DNA of 64,000 nucleotides from Candidatus Aquicultor sp. (lineage in GTDB: Bacteria; Actinomycetota; Aquicultoria; Aquicultorales; Aquicultoraceae): NCBI GenBank assembly GCA_036504445.1, contig DASXVE010000024.1, forward strand, positions 1 to 64,000, given 5' to 3'. Positions 51,492 to 59,902 of the stretch are shown here, piece by piece. Every line of letters begins with the position of its first letter. The first letter of the stretch is position 1. A model generated the notes under the pieces. The model searched no databases, was not told the origin of the DNA, and worked only from the letters and a program-made list of their open reading frames with translations. The position numbers were made by a program, and so were the translations under genes.

Positions 51492-52439
51492 TTACGATGT
51501 TGCAAGAGACGTCAGGCTCCCGTGCAGGTATGCCGGGCCGTGGGCCAGTCCGAATTGGCCGAATATCTGGCCTTCCTCAGCCGCGCCGCTCTTTGAAAGT
51601 TCCTCATAGAAGAAATTGCCTTTATCCGGTACCGGCTGGAACACCGGGGTGCAGACGCTCATCTCGGCGACCAAAACGGTGCCTGCAGGCATGAAGCGGT
51701 TAAGCTTAATACCGAGCGGGCCGAAGTCGGTTTCGATGGTCTGGATGTTCACGCCGCCGATGGTGCGATGGTCCGGCGCGTAGCCGTAAACGTCCGAGAT
51801 TTTCTGCTTCTGGAAGCCGTTGCACCAAATGACGCAATTCTTGAATATAGCGCCGTTGGTGTACATCACAAGGAGCAATGAATCCATGAGCGCCTTGGTA
51901 AGCGTCGCACTTGAAGCATTGACCGTGTTCACCGTACAAAGCTCGATTAGGCCGCGGGTCTTATTCGCCACAGCCGCACTCGTTGCGATCTGGTACGCAC
52001 CGTTAAGGCAGGTGTACTCGGCGTCGCGAGCGATATGCTCAAGCGCACGGGCAATTTGGAAATCTTTTTCGTTGGGTACGTTGTTTTCTTGCTCGACGGT
52101 GTTGATGCCGCTCATGCGGGACTGGTTCGAGAGGCGCGCATAGCTTATTGAGACTTTCTCATGGAAAATCTGCGTGACGTTTTTGCTCTGGTTGCGCAAA
52201 AAACTAATCGCGGTCGGCGCGGTCAGGCTCGCCGTTTCCGTAATCGCCGGTTGCGCCGCCGTCGGGAAGTCGTACTGGCTGTCTGTCGGGAACTCGAAGT
52301 TGTGCGTTTCAAGCCCGCCACCGGTCAGCCCGCCGATCATACTCAGAAACGGCGTGTTTGTCTCATCGGCGGTGAAAAGCTCCCCGGCGTAGTTAACGTT
52401 ATTCCACACTGTTGAAGGTGCGGAAATATTAATAGGCAT
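51492..52439 (-). CDS. Major capsid protein, SU10/DUF5309 type
   Basis: 315 residues. The block SKNVTQIFHEKVSISYARLS, the preceding QPAITETASLTAP and the HIARDAEYTCLNGAYQIA segment are characteristic of the SU10-like (DUF5309) HK97-fold capsid family. AAGGAG lies before the ATG. Scaffold gene upstream and decoration gene downstream support the call. Confidence 0.85.
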   Translation of the reverse strand: MPINISAPSTVWNNVNYAGELFTADETNTPFLSMIGGLTGGGLETHNFEFPTDSQYDFPTAAQPAITETASLTAPTAISFLRNQSKNVTQIFHEKVSISYARLSNQSRMSGINTVEQENNVPNEKDFQIARALEHIARDAEYTCLNGAYQIATSAAVANKTRGLIELCTVNTVNASSATLTKALMDSLLLVMYTNGAIFKNCVIWCNGFQKQKISDVYGYAPDHRTIGGVNIQTIETDFGPLGIKLNRFMPAGTVLVAEMSVCTPVFQPVPDKGNFFYEELSKSGAAEEGQIFGQFGLAHGPAYLHGSLTSLATS

Positions 52440-52452
52440 GTAATCTCACTCC

Positions 52453-53100
52453 TTATGTTCGCTGCTTTTGCTGCAGCTCGTGAATCTGTCTCTTGATTGC
52501 AACGGCCTGCACGGTCGTGCCCTTGGTCCTGGCGTCTGCTAGTTCGGCCTCAAGCTGGGCGAGTTTGCTGTTGCCGGTAACGACATCGATATGCGGCTGG
52601 CCGTTTTGTGCGTATATTTCTTCGGTCGCCTTTTTAACGGCGGCTTCTATGACCGGCTTAGCGGATCCGGCGAATCGCTGCGCCGCCCGGTTAAACGCTG
52701 TCTGGTCGCGCCTGGCCTCAACAAAGAGGCGCTCTTTATTGGCCCCGTCTTTGGCAAGTGCCACTAGGCGTTCATGGTCGGCGTCCGGGTATTCTTTCTT
52801 AATGCTCTTAAGCGCTTGTCCGGTCATATGCTTCTTGGCGGTACGCTCGTTTTTAAGTAAACGCGCCAGCTCCGCCTTGCTGATTTCAACTTTCTCGTCA
52901 TCTTCGTCCGGCTCCGACGTGTAATCATCCTCATCGTCATCGTCGTCGCTCTCGCTTGTTAATCCTTCCGGCTTGGTGACGCTTAAGAGAATTTCATCAG
53001 CCAGCGCCGAAGTATCGATGGTTTGTGTTTCTTCACCGGTTGGGGTGGTTGTGGTTTCTTCCTCGCCCGTCTGGACGGTGGTTGTGGTTTCTTCTGCCAC
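52453..53100 (-). CDS. Phage scaffolding-like protein
   Basis: 215 residues. A Thr/Glu-rich start, a very acidic segment (SDDDDDEDDYTSEPDEDDEK, residues about 52-71) and a long helical, charged C-terminus (LAQLEAELADARTKGTTVQA) with a basic end (IKRQIHELQQKQRT). This is the usual build of scaffolding proteins, and the gene directly precedes the capsid gene. GTG start after GGAGAG. Confidence 0.7.
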   Translation of the reverse strand: MAEETTTTVQTGEEETTTTPTGEETQTIDTSALADEILLSVTKPEGLTSESDDDDDEDDYTSEPDEDDEKVEISKAELARLLKNERTAKKHMTGQALKSIKKEYPDADHERLVALAKDGANKERLFVEARRDQTAFNRAAQRFAGSAKPVIEAAVKKATEEIYAQNGQPHIDVVTGNSKLAQLEAELADARTKGTTVQAVAIKRQIHELQQKQRT

Positions 53101-53137
53101 GGTTAATCTCTCCTTTTAAAATTAAGGGAATTAAAAA

Positions 53138-53155
53138 AGCACCCTCATGGGTGCT
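53138..53155 (-). terminator. Intrinsic terminator
   Basis: Seven-bp stem AGCACCC / GGGTGCT, four-base loop, and on the minus strand six Ts directly after the stem. It separates the gene ending at 53197 from the scaffold-capsid unit. Confidence 0.8.
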
Positions 53156-53196
53156 TTCATATGCGCTTACAGTTTATCGTCATGCAAGGTGGACGC

Positions 53197-53988
53197 TTAA
53201 ATGTAGGACTTGGAAAAGCCCGGTGTTCTTAGCCCGGACTCGTCAAATATGGTTTGCGGACGCGCTTTTTCTTCACGGGTGGCCCCCTCTCGCATTTTGA
53301 CTAAATCATCCCATTGCTTCTGCAACGATTCAGCGCCGGTCTTGCCTTGGAACATGTTCATGAGCGTCTCGTCGTTTACGCTTATCCCGCCCCAGTTGAA
53401 TAAGTCTTTAATCTCAACGCCGTGGGCCGCTAGCTTGTCGCGTGCGTTAAAGAAGTTCTGCACTCCCTGCGGGTTGGAATAGGTATTTTCATACTGCTTG
53501 GCCGTCTCAAGCGTAAATGGGGTATCCGGGTTGTAGAACTTGTGAACGTCGGCGAACCCTTGCAGCCGCTCCATGTCGTTGATTTGCCGCCACAAACTTT
53601 CTGTCCCTTCGGCGTTTCGGTAGAGCTTATCCGCTATATCGCCGGTGTACCCCATATTAAAATCGGCAAAGAGCTTGTGGTACTTTTGCGGGTCCTGGCG
53701 AATGTTTGCCGCTACTTCCCAGTTTTTAATGATGTTGTCGTCGCTGGTCGGCTGCGGGCTCATCTCAAGTTTGCCCGGTGAGTTCTCGGTAATCGATTTG
53801 CCAAAAGCCGCCGGGTCGACGACGGTAACATAGCCGCCCGCGTTATACTTTAAGAACGGGTACTTGCCCGTAGCGATGTCTTTTACCGCATACTCGGACC
53901 CATCAATGATGATGGTGTTGCGGGCCTCATCATAACTAAACGCTCGCCCTGCGGCCGCCACCCAATCTCTAAGCCTTGTTTCCGCCAC
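53197..53988 (-). CDS. Phage structural hypothetical protein
   Basis: About 263 residues. I choose the second GTG (53988), which follows GGAGGTGG by eight bases, over the first at 53997, which overlaps that signal. It begins with a short N-terminal segment that resembles a putative repeat found in some phage internal proteins (YDEARNTIIIDGSEYAVKDI, resembling the copper-amine-oxidase-like N-terminal strand motif). The rest is helical. Its overlap with the M23 gene suggests a joint virion-internal or tail role. Confidence 0.5.
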   Translation of the reverse strand: MAETRLRDWVAAAGRAFSYDEARNTIIIDGSEYAVKDIATGKYPFLKYNAGGYVTVVDPAAFGKSITENSPGKLEMSPQPTSDDNIIKNWEVAANIRQDPQKYHKLFADFNMGYTGDIADKLYRNAEGTESLWRQINDMERLQGFADVHKFYNPDTPFTLETAKQYENTYSNPQGVQNFFNARDKLAAHGVEIKDLFNWGGISVNDETLMNMFQGKTGAESLQKQWDDLVKMREGATREEKARPQTIFDESGLRTPGFSKSYI

Positions 53989-55381
53989 TGGATCCACCTC
54001 CGGTTAGCGCTCGCAGGTCATCTGCATTGTTCCAGGGGTCGAAGGAGACGCCCCGATACTCATGCGAAGCCGCGTTTAACTTTGCAACTCTGGCATCCCA
54101 CCCATCGATAGATTCGTCGTCGCGGATGCCGGGATAACGGTTCTTAAAGTCGTCAAGCGAGCGGAAATACTCGGTCATTTGCCGCTGCTGCCATCCTTGC
54201 TGCATCTTGTTTACGGCAAACGCTCTATTCGCCTCGCTCACCGTCGCCAACCCCAACTGTTCTTTCGCTAAATTATCAAATTGCTGGCCGAGCTGTGACT
54301 TGGCGTAGTTGGTAGCCTGCGGGGATTGCATGATGAAGTTTTGCGCCTGCTTGGTATCCCACTCGCCGTGCGCGATTTTACCCATAACATAGGTAAACCC
54401 CGGTGTTTTAGAGGCATCGGCAAGTCCGGTGTACTCCTGGTAAAACTGTAAGATTTGCGGCGTGCTCTCTTGCGTTACCTTTTGCTGATATTCTTTGGAG
54501 TTTGTGACTAAGAGTTTTACATCGTCGAGGTTGATGTCCGTTCCCATCGTGGTATCGAACTTCGTCAAGTATGAATTGAGTTGCTTGGCATCCGGTTCGC
54601 GCCCGAGCATATCCTTATACGTCGCCTTGATGTTGGTTTCAAAGTCATGGCGCTGGTTTGCCAGGGTTAATCGCTCTGATGCTGTAAGCCCCTGTCCGCT
54701 GGTTTGCGCAAGGGTATTGGCTGAGATACCGTTAAGTAGCGCATACGCGATAAACTCATTGTCACTCGGCCCTTTATAGCCGAGCTGGTTGAGTTTTATA
54801 TTATACGCCGCTACATCCGCTGTGGCCTCTTTGCCGCGCTCGCGCTCAAGCGTCGCATAGTTTCCGATGTAACCTTTGGGAGTGCCGACATCCTGTAGTT
54901 TTACCGCAGCAACCTGCTTGTACCAGGTAAACGGGTTATAGCGCTTCTTTTTGTTGTCCGGCGTGCCATCGTAGACCTCGAAATGAACGTGCGCCGGGGT
55001 CGTTTTCGCGTTGCCGGTTTTGCCGACACGGGCAAGCATCTCCCCCTCGTTCACCCTCGCGCCCGAGTTAACCACAATGGAATTTTCTTGCAGGTGCCCG
55101 TACAAATACGATTTGCCGTCGTCACCGATAAGCCAGACCCGCCAGCCGATGGTTCCCTTGGAATCGCCGTACCATCTTGCATAAATCCGACCTGAGGTAA
55201 CCGCAACGACCGGGGTGCCCTCTGCCGAGAACACGTCATTGCCTTGGTGGGTGTGCCCGACACGGGCATTGCCGTAGTCGTCTGAATACTTGGCGTTTCC
55301 CGTCACGGGGAAGTAATACGATTTCTGTTGTTTTTGCGCTGTGGCCCCGACTTGCGGCGCGTTACTGACCGGTCGTGTCAT
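53969..55381 (-). CDS. Virion-associated M23 peptidase protein
   Basis: 470 residues. The first 145 are an M23/LytM-like metallopeptidase: ARVGHTHQGNDVFSAEGTPV with the first His and Asp, VAVTSGRIYARW, YLYGHLQENS and PAHVHFEVYDG with the H-x-H pair. The remaining 320 residues are helical, rich in Gln and Asn, as in phage internal or tape-measure-like proteins. It probably cuts peptidoglycan cross-links during DNA injection. GGAGAT precedes the ATG. Confidence 0.8.
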   Translation of the reverse strand: MTRPVSNAPQVGATAQKQQKSYYFPVTGNAKYSDDYGNARVGHTHQGNDVFSAEGTPVVAVTSGRIYARWYGDSKGTIGWRVWLIGDDGKSYLYGHLQENSIVVNSGARVNEGEMLARVGKTGNAKTTPAHVHFEVYDGTPDNKKKRYNPFTWYKQVAAVKLQDVGTPKGYIGNYATLERERGKEATADVAAYNIKLNQLGYKGPSDNEFIAYALLNGISANTLAQTSGQGLTASERLTLANQRHDFETNIKATYKDMLGREPDAKQLNSYLTKFDTTMGTDINLDDVKLLVTNSKEYQQKVTQESTPQILQFYQEYTGLADASKTPGFTYVMGKIAHGEWDTKQAQNFIMQSPQATNYAKSQLGQQFDNLAKEQLGLATVSEANRAFAVNKMQQGWQQRQMTEYFRSLDDFKNRYPGIRDDESIDGWDARVAKLNAASHEYRGVSFDPWNNADDLRALTGGGSSGGNKA

Positions 55382-55434
55382 TTTTAGTATAATCTCCTTA
55401 AAATAGTGATAAGCTGTTCAAAAAGAGGTCTAAC

Positions 55435-55557
55435 GTGAAGCTTATCGGAGAAATAGTCTTAGGTATCGTTTTTTTAGTGTTTGGCGGCTTTATCGTTGAG
55501 CTGGTGTATGACGCTATCTGGCTTGGCGTACTGCAAATACTAAAAGCCCTGTTTTAA
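55435..55557 (+). CDS. Possible 40-residue membrane peptide
   Basis: A GTG frame with AGAGG upstream, encoding a single hydrophobic helix (IGEIVLGIVFLVFGGFIVEL) with few charges. It lies on the plus strand between two minus-strand phage genes and overlaps the 3' end of one by four bases. Short TM frames can be chance; no family is known. Confidence 0.35.
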   Translation: MKLIGEIVLGIVFLVFGGFIVELVYDAIWLGVLQILKALF

Positions 55558-56912
55558 TACTTAGCCCATGCCGCCGCCGGATAGCGCTCAAACTCTTTTG
55601 CAAACTCCGGGTTGTCCGCTTTAGTGACGCGTACCTCGTCGTTGTACCATGCCCGTACTTTTGCCATCTTCTCGGAGTCCCAGGCAGCATCATTTTCAAC
55701 CATAATCTGCTGTAATTGCGACCATACCTCGTAGAAGCGCTCCCATCCCGCCTTTGATTTTCCCTTAGCGGATGGTATAACCTCTTGCTTAAGCGTCGCA
55801 TCGATTTCGCCTAAATACCATTCACGAAGCGCCGTAGAATCATCTCGCGTCAACTTATAGTCGCGCTTCTTTGCCTCTGCTTTGAGCTCGCGCACCTGCG
55901 TGTTCATAGTTATAATCGAGTTGCCGCCAGGTAGTTTAGGTAAAAGTGCGGCATATCCGACTTCTTGGCGCGCCTTAGTAATGGTCTGTTGAATCATGCT
56001 CTCTTTTTCAATGACGGAGGCCGCTCTGTAGTCGTCTGCTGCGACTAATTTATCAAGCCTTTGCTTTGCGAGCTTGCCGCTTAACACCTGGTAGCCATAG
56101 TATTGTCCCTTGTCCAGACTAACGCCCGCTATGGTTTTTCCCGGTTGGTGAACGACTAGCCCAAGTTCTGCGATTTCATTTTCAACCGCATCGTCTACAA
56201 CACGCGTCGCTTTTGATGGCGAGAGCGCCCGAAACACGGCGCTTCCTTGCGTCTTAATCTGCCTACCCCAAACGTCAACCTTCGGCAGTACTGAGCTTGA
56301 CATGCCGGGGATGTGCGCTTTAATCGCCTCTGCCGCCCCTTGGGGGTTTCTAAGCGTCGGGTCTTTGAGCTTTGCCGCCCAACTAACGATGCTTGCCACA
56401 GTTGTTCCAACGAGAGATTCCGTCCAATTCTCAGCATACTGCACCGGGTCGGCGATAGCGTTTAAGAGATCATAGAGTCCCTTCATAAAGGTTTTACTGA
56501 TTAAGTTTCTACTAATTGAAAGCGACACCTTACCGGCTATTGAGGCAATATCGTTTTCGTCCATCGTCTCGGAAAGCTCAGCGTAATCGGCGGCAAGCCC
56601 TATTACGCTCCCAAGCGGCTCAAGGCGCTGGTATGAATAATAGGTATCGCCGATTTTAACGCTGTACGGCTGCCACCCACGACGGTACATCTGGTCGCGC
56701 TGTGCCTTATCCGTCGGGCCGCTTCCGGTAATTAACCCCTGCTTTGCGTATAGATAGACCCCGGCCCCGATAAGCGAACCCATAGTGGCGCGGGCGAGCT
56801 TGTCAATCGCCTCATCGGGGAGGTTCTTAAAATCGTTTCGGCGCACCATATTTAAAAACTCTAAGGGTGTGCGCTCGATTGCGAATTTGGCGATATTAAC
56901 CGGCGTGCGCAT
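55554..56912 (-). pseudogene. C-terminal part of a large phage polyvalent-type protein
   Basis: About 450 residues are left. TPVNIAKFAIERTPLEFLNM, the hydrophobic ATMGSLIGAGVYLYAK, WQPYSVKIGDTYYSYQRLEP and the later WGRQIKT block are typical of large polyvalent phage proteins (LPD38-like) that usually exceed a thousand residues and are injected with the DNA. The first ATG lies at the junction with an integrase fragment on the other strand, so the N-terminal part is missing. The C-terminal 200 residues are helical and charged. Genes that would follow upstream in a complete phage (portal, terminase) are lost. Confidence 0.65.
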
Positions 56913-56913
56913 A

Positions 56914-57360
56914 AACGGTACATTCTATGAACCTAAGAGCACGAAATCGCGACGCACTATCCCCATACCATCAGATACGGTTGTCCTGCTCTTAAAACAC
57001 CTATCCTGGCAGCGGCAACACATCAAGGAGAATAAGGACAATTTAGTCTTTACAAACACGAAGGGCAACCACTTAAACTATCAGAATTTCACACGGCGCT
57101 ATTTCTTCCCCGCATTAGATCGAGCGGGGATACACCGCATTACACCCCACGATATGCGCCACTCCTATGCTTCAGCACTACTCAATGCTGGCGTTCCTAT
57201 TCAAGAAGTGAGTAAGCTTTTAGGCCATGCCGACCCCTCCATTACGCTCCGCATCTACGCCCACGTCCTCCCGGAGAGTGAAAAGGGTACCGCTAAAAAG
57301 CTTGACGAGATTTTTGCTACCATAGCGCTACCACGAAGCCCCGTAAAAGAAGAAAGGTAG
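56914..57360 (+). pseudogene. int: Tyrosine integrase, C-terminal fragment
   Basis: About 148 codons resemble the last part of the integrase at 13745: the catalytic hairpin Lys region (NGTFYEPKSTKSRR), HDMRHSYASALL, LLGHADPSITLRIYAHVLPE with the Tyr nucleophile. The catalytic Arg of box I and the whole N-terminal half are missing; the frame joins phage polyvalent-protein DNA at about 56910. The gene points at the tRNA, whose 3' end lies 34 bases downstream. A hairpin (GGTAGCAAGC / GCTTACTACC) covers its stop. It is the remnant of the integrase that placed the island here. Confidence 0.88.
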
Positions 57361-57393
57361 CAAGCATATAAGCTTACTACCAGGTGTTATAGT

Positions 57394-57438
57394 TGTGGGC
57401 CCTGTAGGATTCGAACCTACGACCAAGGGATTATGAGT
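57394..57438. other. attR within tRNA-Ile2
   Basis: 45 bases identical to 23096-23140, spanning the tRNA 3' half from the anticodon loop through the discriminator base plus two flanking bases. The crossover must lie inside this stretch. Confidence 0.9.
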
Positions 57439-57469
57439 CCCCTGCTCTGACCAGCTGAGCTAAGGGCCC
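57396..57469 (-). tRNA. ileX: tRNA-Ile (CAU, lysidine type)
   Basis: 74 bases that fold into a standard cloverleaf on the minus strand: 7-bp acceptor GGGCCCT/AGGGCCC, D arm GCTC/GAGC, anticodon stem GGGGA/TCCCT with loop CTCATAA, five-base variable loop, T arm GTAGG/CCTAC with TTCGAAT. Discriminator A; CCA is not encoded. The anticodon is CAT. The body, including GACTCATAATC and the TTGGTCG after it, follows bacterial tRNA-Ile2 (lysidine-modified) rather than elongator tRNA-Met, but Met remains possible. It is the integration target of the island. Confidence 0.93.
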
Positions 57470-57696
57470 AGTTTTATGAAATTATCTCAAAACCAGATAT
57501 TCACTCTATCAAAACTCGCACTTAGAATCAAGTGTGGTGCGCTTCCTAGCTTACGCATCAAGAGCGTATTCATGGCAACCTTTAGAATAACTATTCCCAA
57601 GCATCGACAATATCAATAATCACGAATAAGAAAGCGGGGTGATTACGCATACGTGATAATTGGGAGAGTACGGGGCTCATAATCCTTTGGTCGTGC

Positions 57697-58164
57697 TTAC
57701 GCCAAGAACGCTGAGAGATCGGGTTCTTTGCTGGATTCTTTGAATTTTACCAGGCGCACGACCGTGCCTTCCTGGTGCTCGGTGATGCTGACCTGGTCCA
57801 TGAGCGCGGTCATGAGGAAGATGCCCCTGCCGCGGTGGCTTGGGCGTCCGTCGGTTACCGGCAAGCGGGCTTTGAATACGCCTTCATCGGCAATTTCGAT
57901 GACGATTTTCTCCGCATCGCAATCAACGGTGACATGGATTTTGCTCTTATTGCCAAGCGGCGACCCGTGCTCGATAGCATTTGCAGCAGCCTCGCTGACA
58001 GCGACTTTCATTTGATAGATGTCGTTATCGGTAAAACCGCAGCCACGCGCAATGTCTTCGACTTCTTCTCGAATAACGGCAAGGTTTTTGCGATGGCTTT
58101 GCATATCGAGTTTCCTATGGATTTTTTCGGTTGTCCCCTCGTTGCCTCTTATGTCATTCTCCAA
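57697..58164 (-). CDS. rsbW: RsbW-like anti-sigma factor/serine kinase
   Basis: 155 residues from the TTG at 58164, which overlaps the rsbV stop region; an ATG at 58104 would cut into the first beta strand. The GHKL ATPase motifs are present: KVAVSEAAANAIEHG (N box), IEIADEGVF (G1) and HRGRGIFLMTALMDQV (G2). Such proteins bind a sigma factor and phosphorylate the STAS antagonist encoded upstream. No sigma factor gene is adjacent in this window, so the target is unknown. The operon runs rsbV-rsbW leftward toward tRNA-Ile2. Confidence 0.87.
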   Translation of the reverse strand: MENDIRGNEGTTEKIHRKLDMQSHRKNLAVIREEVEDIARGCGFTDNDIYQMKVAVSEAAANAIEHGSPLGNKSKIHVTVDCDAEKIVIEIADEGVFKARLPVTDGRPSHRGRGIFLMTALMDQVSITEHQEGTVVRLVKFKESSKEPDLSAFLA

Positions 58165-58567
58165 GGCTACGCTCTCCCGTCATATCTGCTAAGGCTTCGT
58201 CCACGCTGGAGTACAAAGAAAAAGCTTCGGCCAACTTGGTTATGCCGACTATCTCTAGAATCCGTAGCACGTTTTTATTTGTAACAACCAGCCCAACTTT
58301 TCCACCCATGGGACTGCTTTTCTGAATACTCAAAATTATTAGGGCGACGCCCGCGCTATCGATGTAGCTTACATCTGAAAAGTCCAGGATTATCGACCGG
58401 TTTCCCTCATCTATAAAGGCCATTATCTTGCTCTCTAATTCAGGAACAACATAATGATCGATCTCTCCATTAACATCAATAATAGGAATGCGGCCGGGCA
58501 ACACTTGTACCTCCAAATTGCCATCCCCTTTCTCGAGCATCAGCGCGCAAATATCAGAATACTCCAT
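58154..58567 (-). CDS. rsbV: RsbV-like anti-anti-sigma factor (STAS)
   Basis: 137 residues with a STAS fold: IPIIDVNGEIDHYVVPELES, then SIILDFSDVSYIDSAGVALI with the phosphorylatable Ser in the IDSAG motif. When unphosphorylated it sequesters the RsbW-type kinase and frees a sigma factor. The gene ends with TGA, which shows that UGA works as a stop in this genome. Overlaps rsbW by 11 bases. Confidence 0.9.
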   Translation of the reverse strand: MEYSDICALMLEKGDGNLEVQVLPGRIPIIDVNGEIDHYVVPELESKIMAFIDEGNRSIILDFSDVSYIDSAGVALIILSIQKSSPMGGKVGLVVTNKNVLRILEIVGITKLAEAFSLYSSVDEALADMTGERSLGE

Positions 58568-58781
58568 GGTTCAACATGTAGGCAACTAACGAGCATTGCA
58601 TAAGAGACGCGCTTTGTATATATTCCCAGATTTACCACAAAATAAGCAGGCGAACCTTAAATTACTGCACGAACGCATATTTAAAGACCTGGTACGCTAC
58701 TTAGCACAAGAACGGCGCTTATGCGAGTACTAAGCTTATAATTATAAAGGAAACCCAGTGCTTGCGAAACACTCACTCGTG

Positions 58782-58979
58782 CTATGCGGCTCGACAGTAT
58801 TCACATACCGCTTCCTGTACTCCCGCCATGCTGAAGTATTTGCTGTCCGGAAGTTGCCTGAGCGCTCCTAATACGTCCTGCGGTGCGCCCTGATCTTGTG
58901 CATAACTAAGAATATCCTGCTTATTTGCAGGAAATGCAATACCTTCCAAAAACTGTGAAATTTTCGATGTAGAAACCAT
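58782..58979 (-). CDS. DUF2795 protein
   Basis: 65 residues: VSTSKISQFLEGIAFPANKQ, DILSYAQDQGAPQDVLGALR and LPDSKYFSMAGVQEAV match the DUF2795 domain, a small helical protein frequent in actinobacteria and of unknown function. GGGAGGT precedes the ATG. A single-gene unit. Confidence 0.85.
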   Translation of the reverse strand: MVSTSKISQFLEGIAFPANKQDILSYAQDQGAPQDVLGALRQLPDSKYFSMAGVQEAVCEYCRAA

Positions 58980-59071
58980 AAAAATACCTCCCGTTTAGGT
59001 GCTACTTTCGGGATACCCTGGGATATGCATCTTAAACGTAGCAAATCTGGGAGGCGTATCTGGGGAAGAGG

Positions 59072-59407
59072 CTACCTTTTCTCGTACACGACAATGCCGT
59101 TTTCTTTGATCTCACTGGAAAAACTAAGCGGGCTTTCCGCCGCGTACTCGGCTTGCGTGTAGCCGAGCGCATCTATCTCTGTAACCTGCTGTTCCCAGGC
59201 GATCTTATTGAGAAGCATGAGGCGCTGGCGCAAATCGATACCTTCGAAATCGTCCGATATTACGGCGATATCGATATCGCTCCACTCGTCGACATCGCCG
59301 GTTATCTGTGATCCGTAAAGGACAACCTTCTCAATATCGAACCGGTTCTTGGCTTCCAAAATGAAGCGGTTTATCGTTTTTATAATATCAGTTCTTGTTC
59401 TAGCCAT
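59072..59407 (-). CDS. Minimal nucleotidyltransferase (MNT antitoxin-like)
   Basis: About 111 residues. VVLYGSQITGDVDEWSDIDI holds the Gly-Ser and D-x-D of the MNT family; a third Asp follows in VTEIDALGYT. The ATG at 59407 lies 28 bases inside the upstream HEPN gene. HEPN-MNT pairs act as toxin-antitoxin modules in which MNT adds AMP groups to the HEPN RNase. Length and motifs are intact. Confidence 0.87.
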   Translation of the reverse strand: MARTRTDIIKTINRFILEAKNRFDIEKVVLYGSQITGDVDEWSDIDIAVISDDFEGIDLRQRLMLLNKIAWEQQVTEIDALGYTQAEYAAESPLSFSSEIKENGIVVYEKR

Positions 59408-59844
59408 CGGTATGCCTTTGTCGCTTTGTAGAGGTAGTCGCGCGCTTCCTCTTGGCTTAACGCACACATCGTGTTCTTGTAGCCTGGATACCTTGTCGAC
59501 GTGTAGCACTGGTCGAGCTCAAGGATATCATCAATGAATTCTTCGGGCGGATCAAGCTTCATGATCGCTACCAGGCGTTCAAGCTTGTGGACATGCGGTG
59601 GAATTTTGTGACGCGATCTTACGTATCCGGCTTTTAAGAGCTTCTCCAGAGCTTGCTGGCAGGCAAACGCCGCCCAACTGTAGTGCCCGGCTATAAAGAG
59701 CGTGTCCGCAACCTCGAGATCGTGGGATGCGTTATCGAGCCACTGGCCGGCGACAAGCTCGGGGTTGGGATACCTGAAGTTGTGATCGTTGTTTTGCTCG
59801 TGTGTATGCGCATGTGTATGCGCATGGTTATGACGTTTCCCCAC
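59380..59844 (-). CDS. HEPN-domain protein with His-rich leader
   Basis: 154 residues from a GTG with GGAGCA upstream. The first 22 residues are a His/Ala/Thr-rich leader (HNHAHTHAHTHEQNNDHN). The HEPN core follows: VAGQWLDNASHDLEVADTLF, YSWAAFACQQALEKLLKAGY and TSTRYPGYKN. The Rx4-6H RNase motif of toxic HEPNs is not obvious, although the RYPGY segment is typical of the HEPN_DUF86/minimal HEPN group. The His-rich leader could bind Ni or Zn. Partner MNT gene overlaps it by 28 bases. Confidence 0.85.
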   Translation of the reverse strand: MGKRHNHAHTHAHTHEQNNDHNFRYPNPELVAGQWLDNASHDLEVADTLFIAGHYSWAAFACQQALEKLLKAGYVRSRHKIPPHVHKLERLVAIMKLDPPEEFIDDILELDQCYTSTRYPGYKNTMCALSQEEARDYLYKATKAYRWLEQELIL

Positions 59845-59902
59845 GTGTGCTCCTTAATTAAAAGCCTACCTACATAATCGGCATTTTAAGGAGCGCACTT
59901 AA

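Larger units (their letters stand above)
23096..57438. mobile_element. Defective prophage/defence island in tRNA-Ile2
   Basis: A 34.3-kb insertion between two perfect 45-bp direct repeats, the right one being the 3' half of an intact tRNA-Ile(CAU) gene. A truncated integrase gene points at the tRNA, as expected for tRNA-targeting tyrosine integrases. Contents from left to right: giant ATPase-NOV_C protein, CBASS, PD-(D/E)XK protein, second CD-NTase with NERD nuclease, HNH-Vsr-Dcm, ATPase-subtilase pair, phage lysis and late genes. Terminase, portal, replication and repressor genes are absent, so it cannot be a working phage by itself. Confidence 0.85.

Noticed and set aside
23096-57438. Complete functional prophage
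   Set aside because: No terminase, portal, replication or repressor genes, and the integrase is a C-terminal fragment.
57396-57469. Elongator tRNA-Met
   Set aside because: The CAT anticodon fits, but the body follows the bacterial tRNA-Ile2 pattern more closely. Kept as a possibility rather than the main call.
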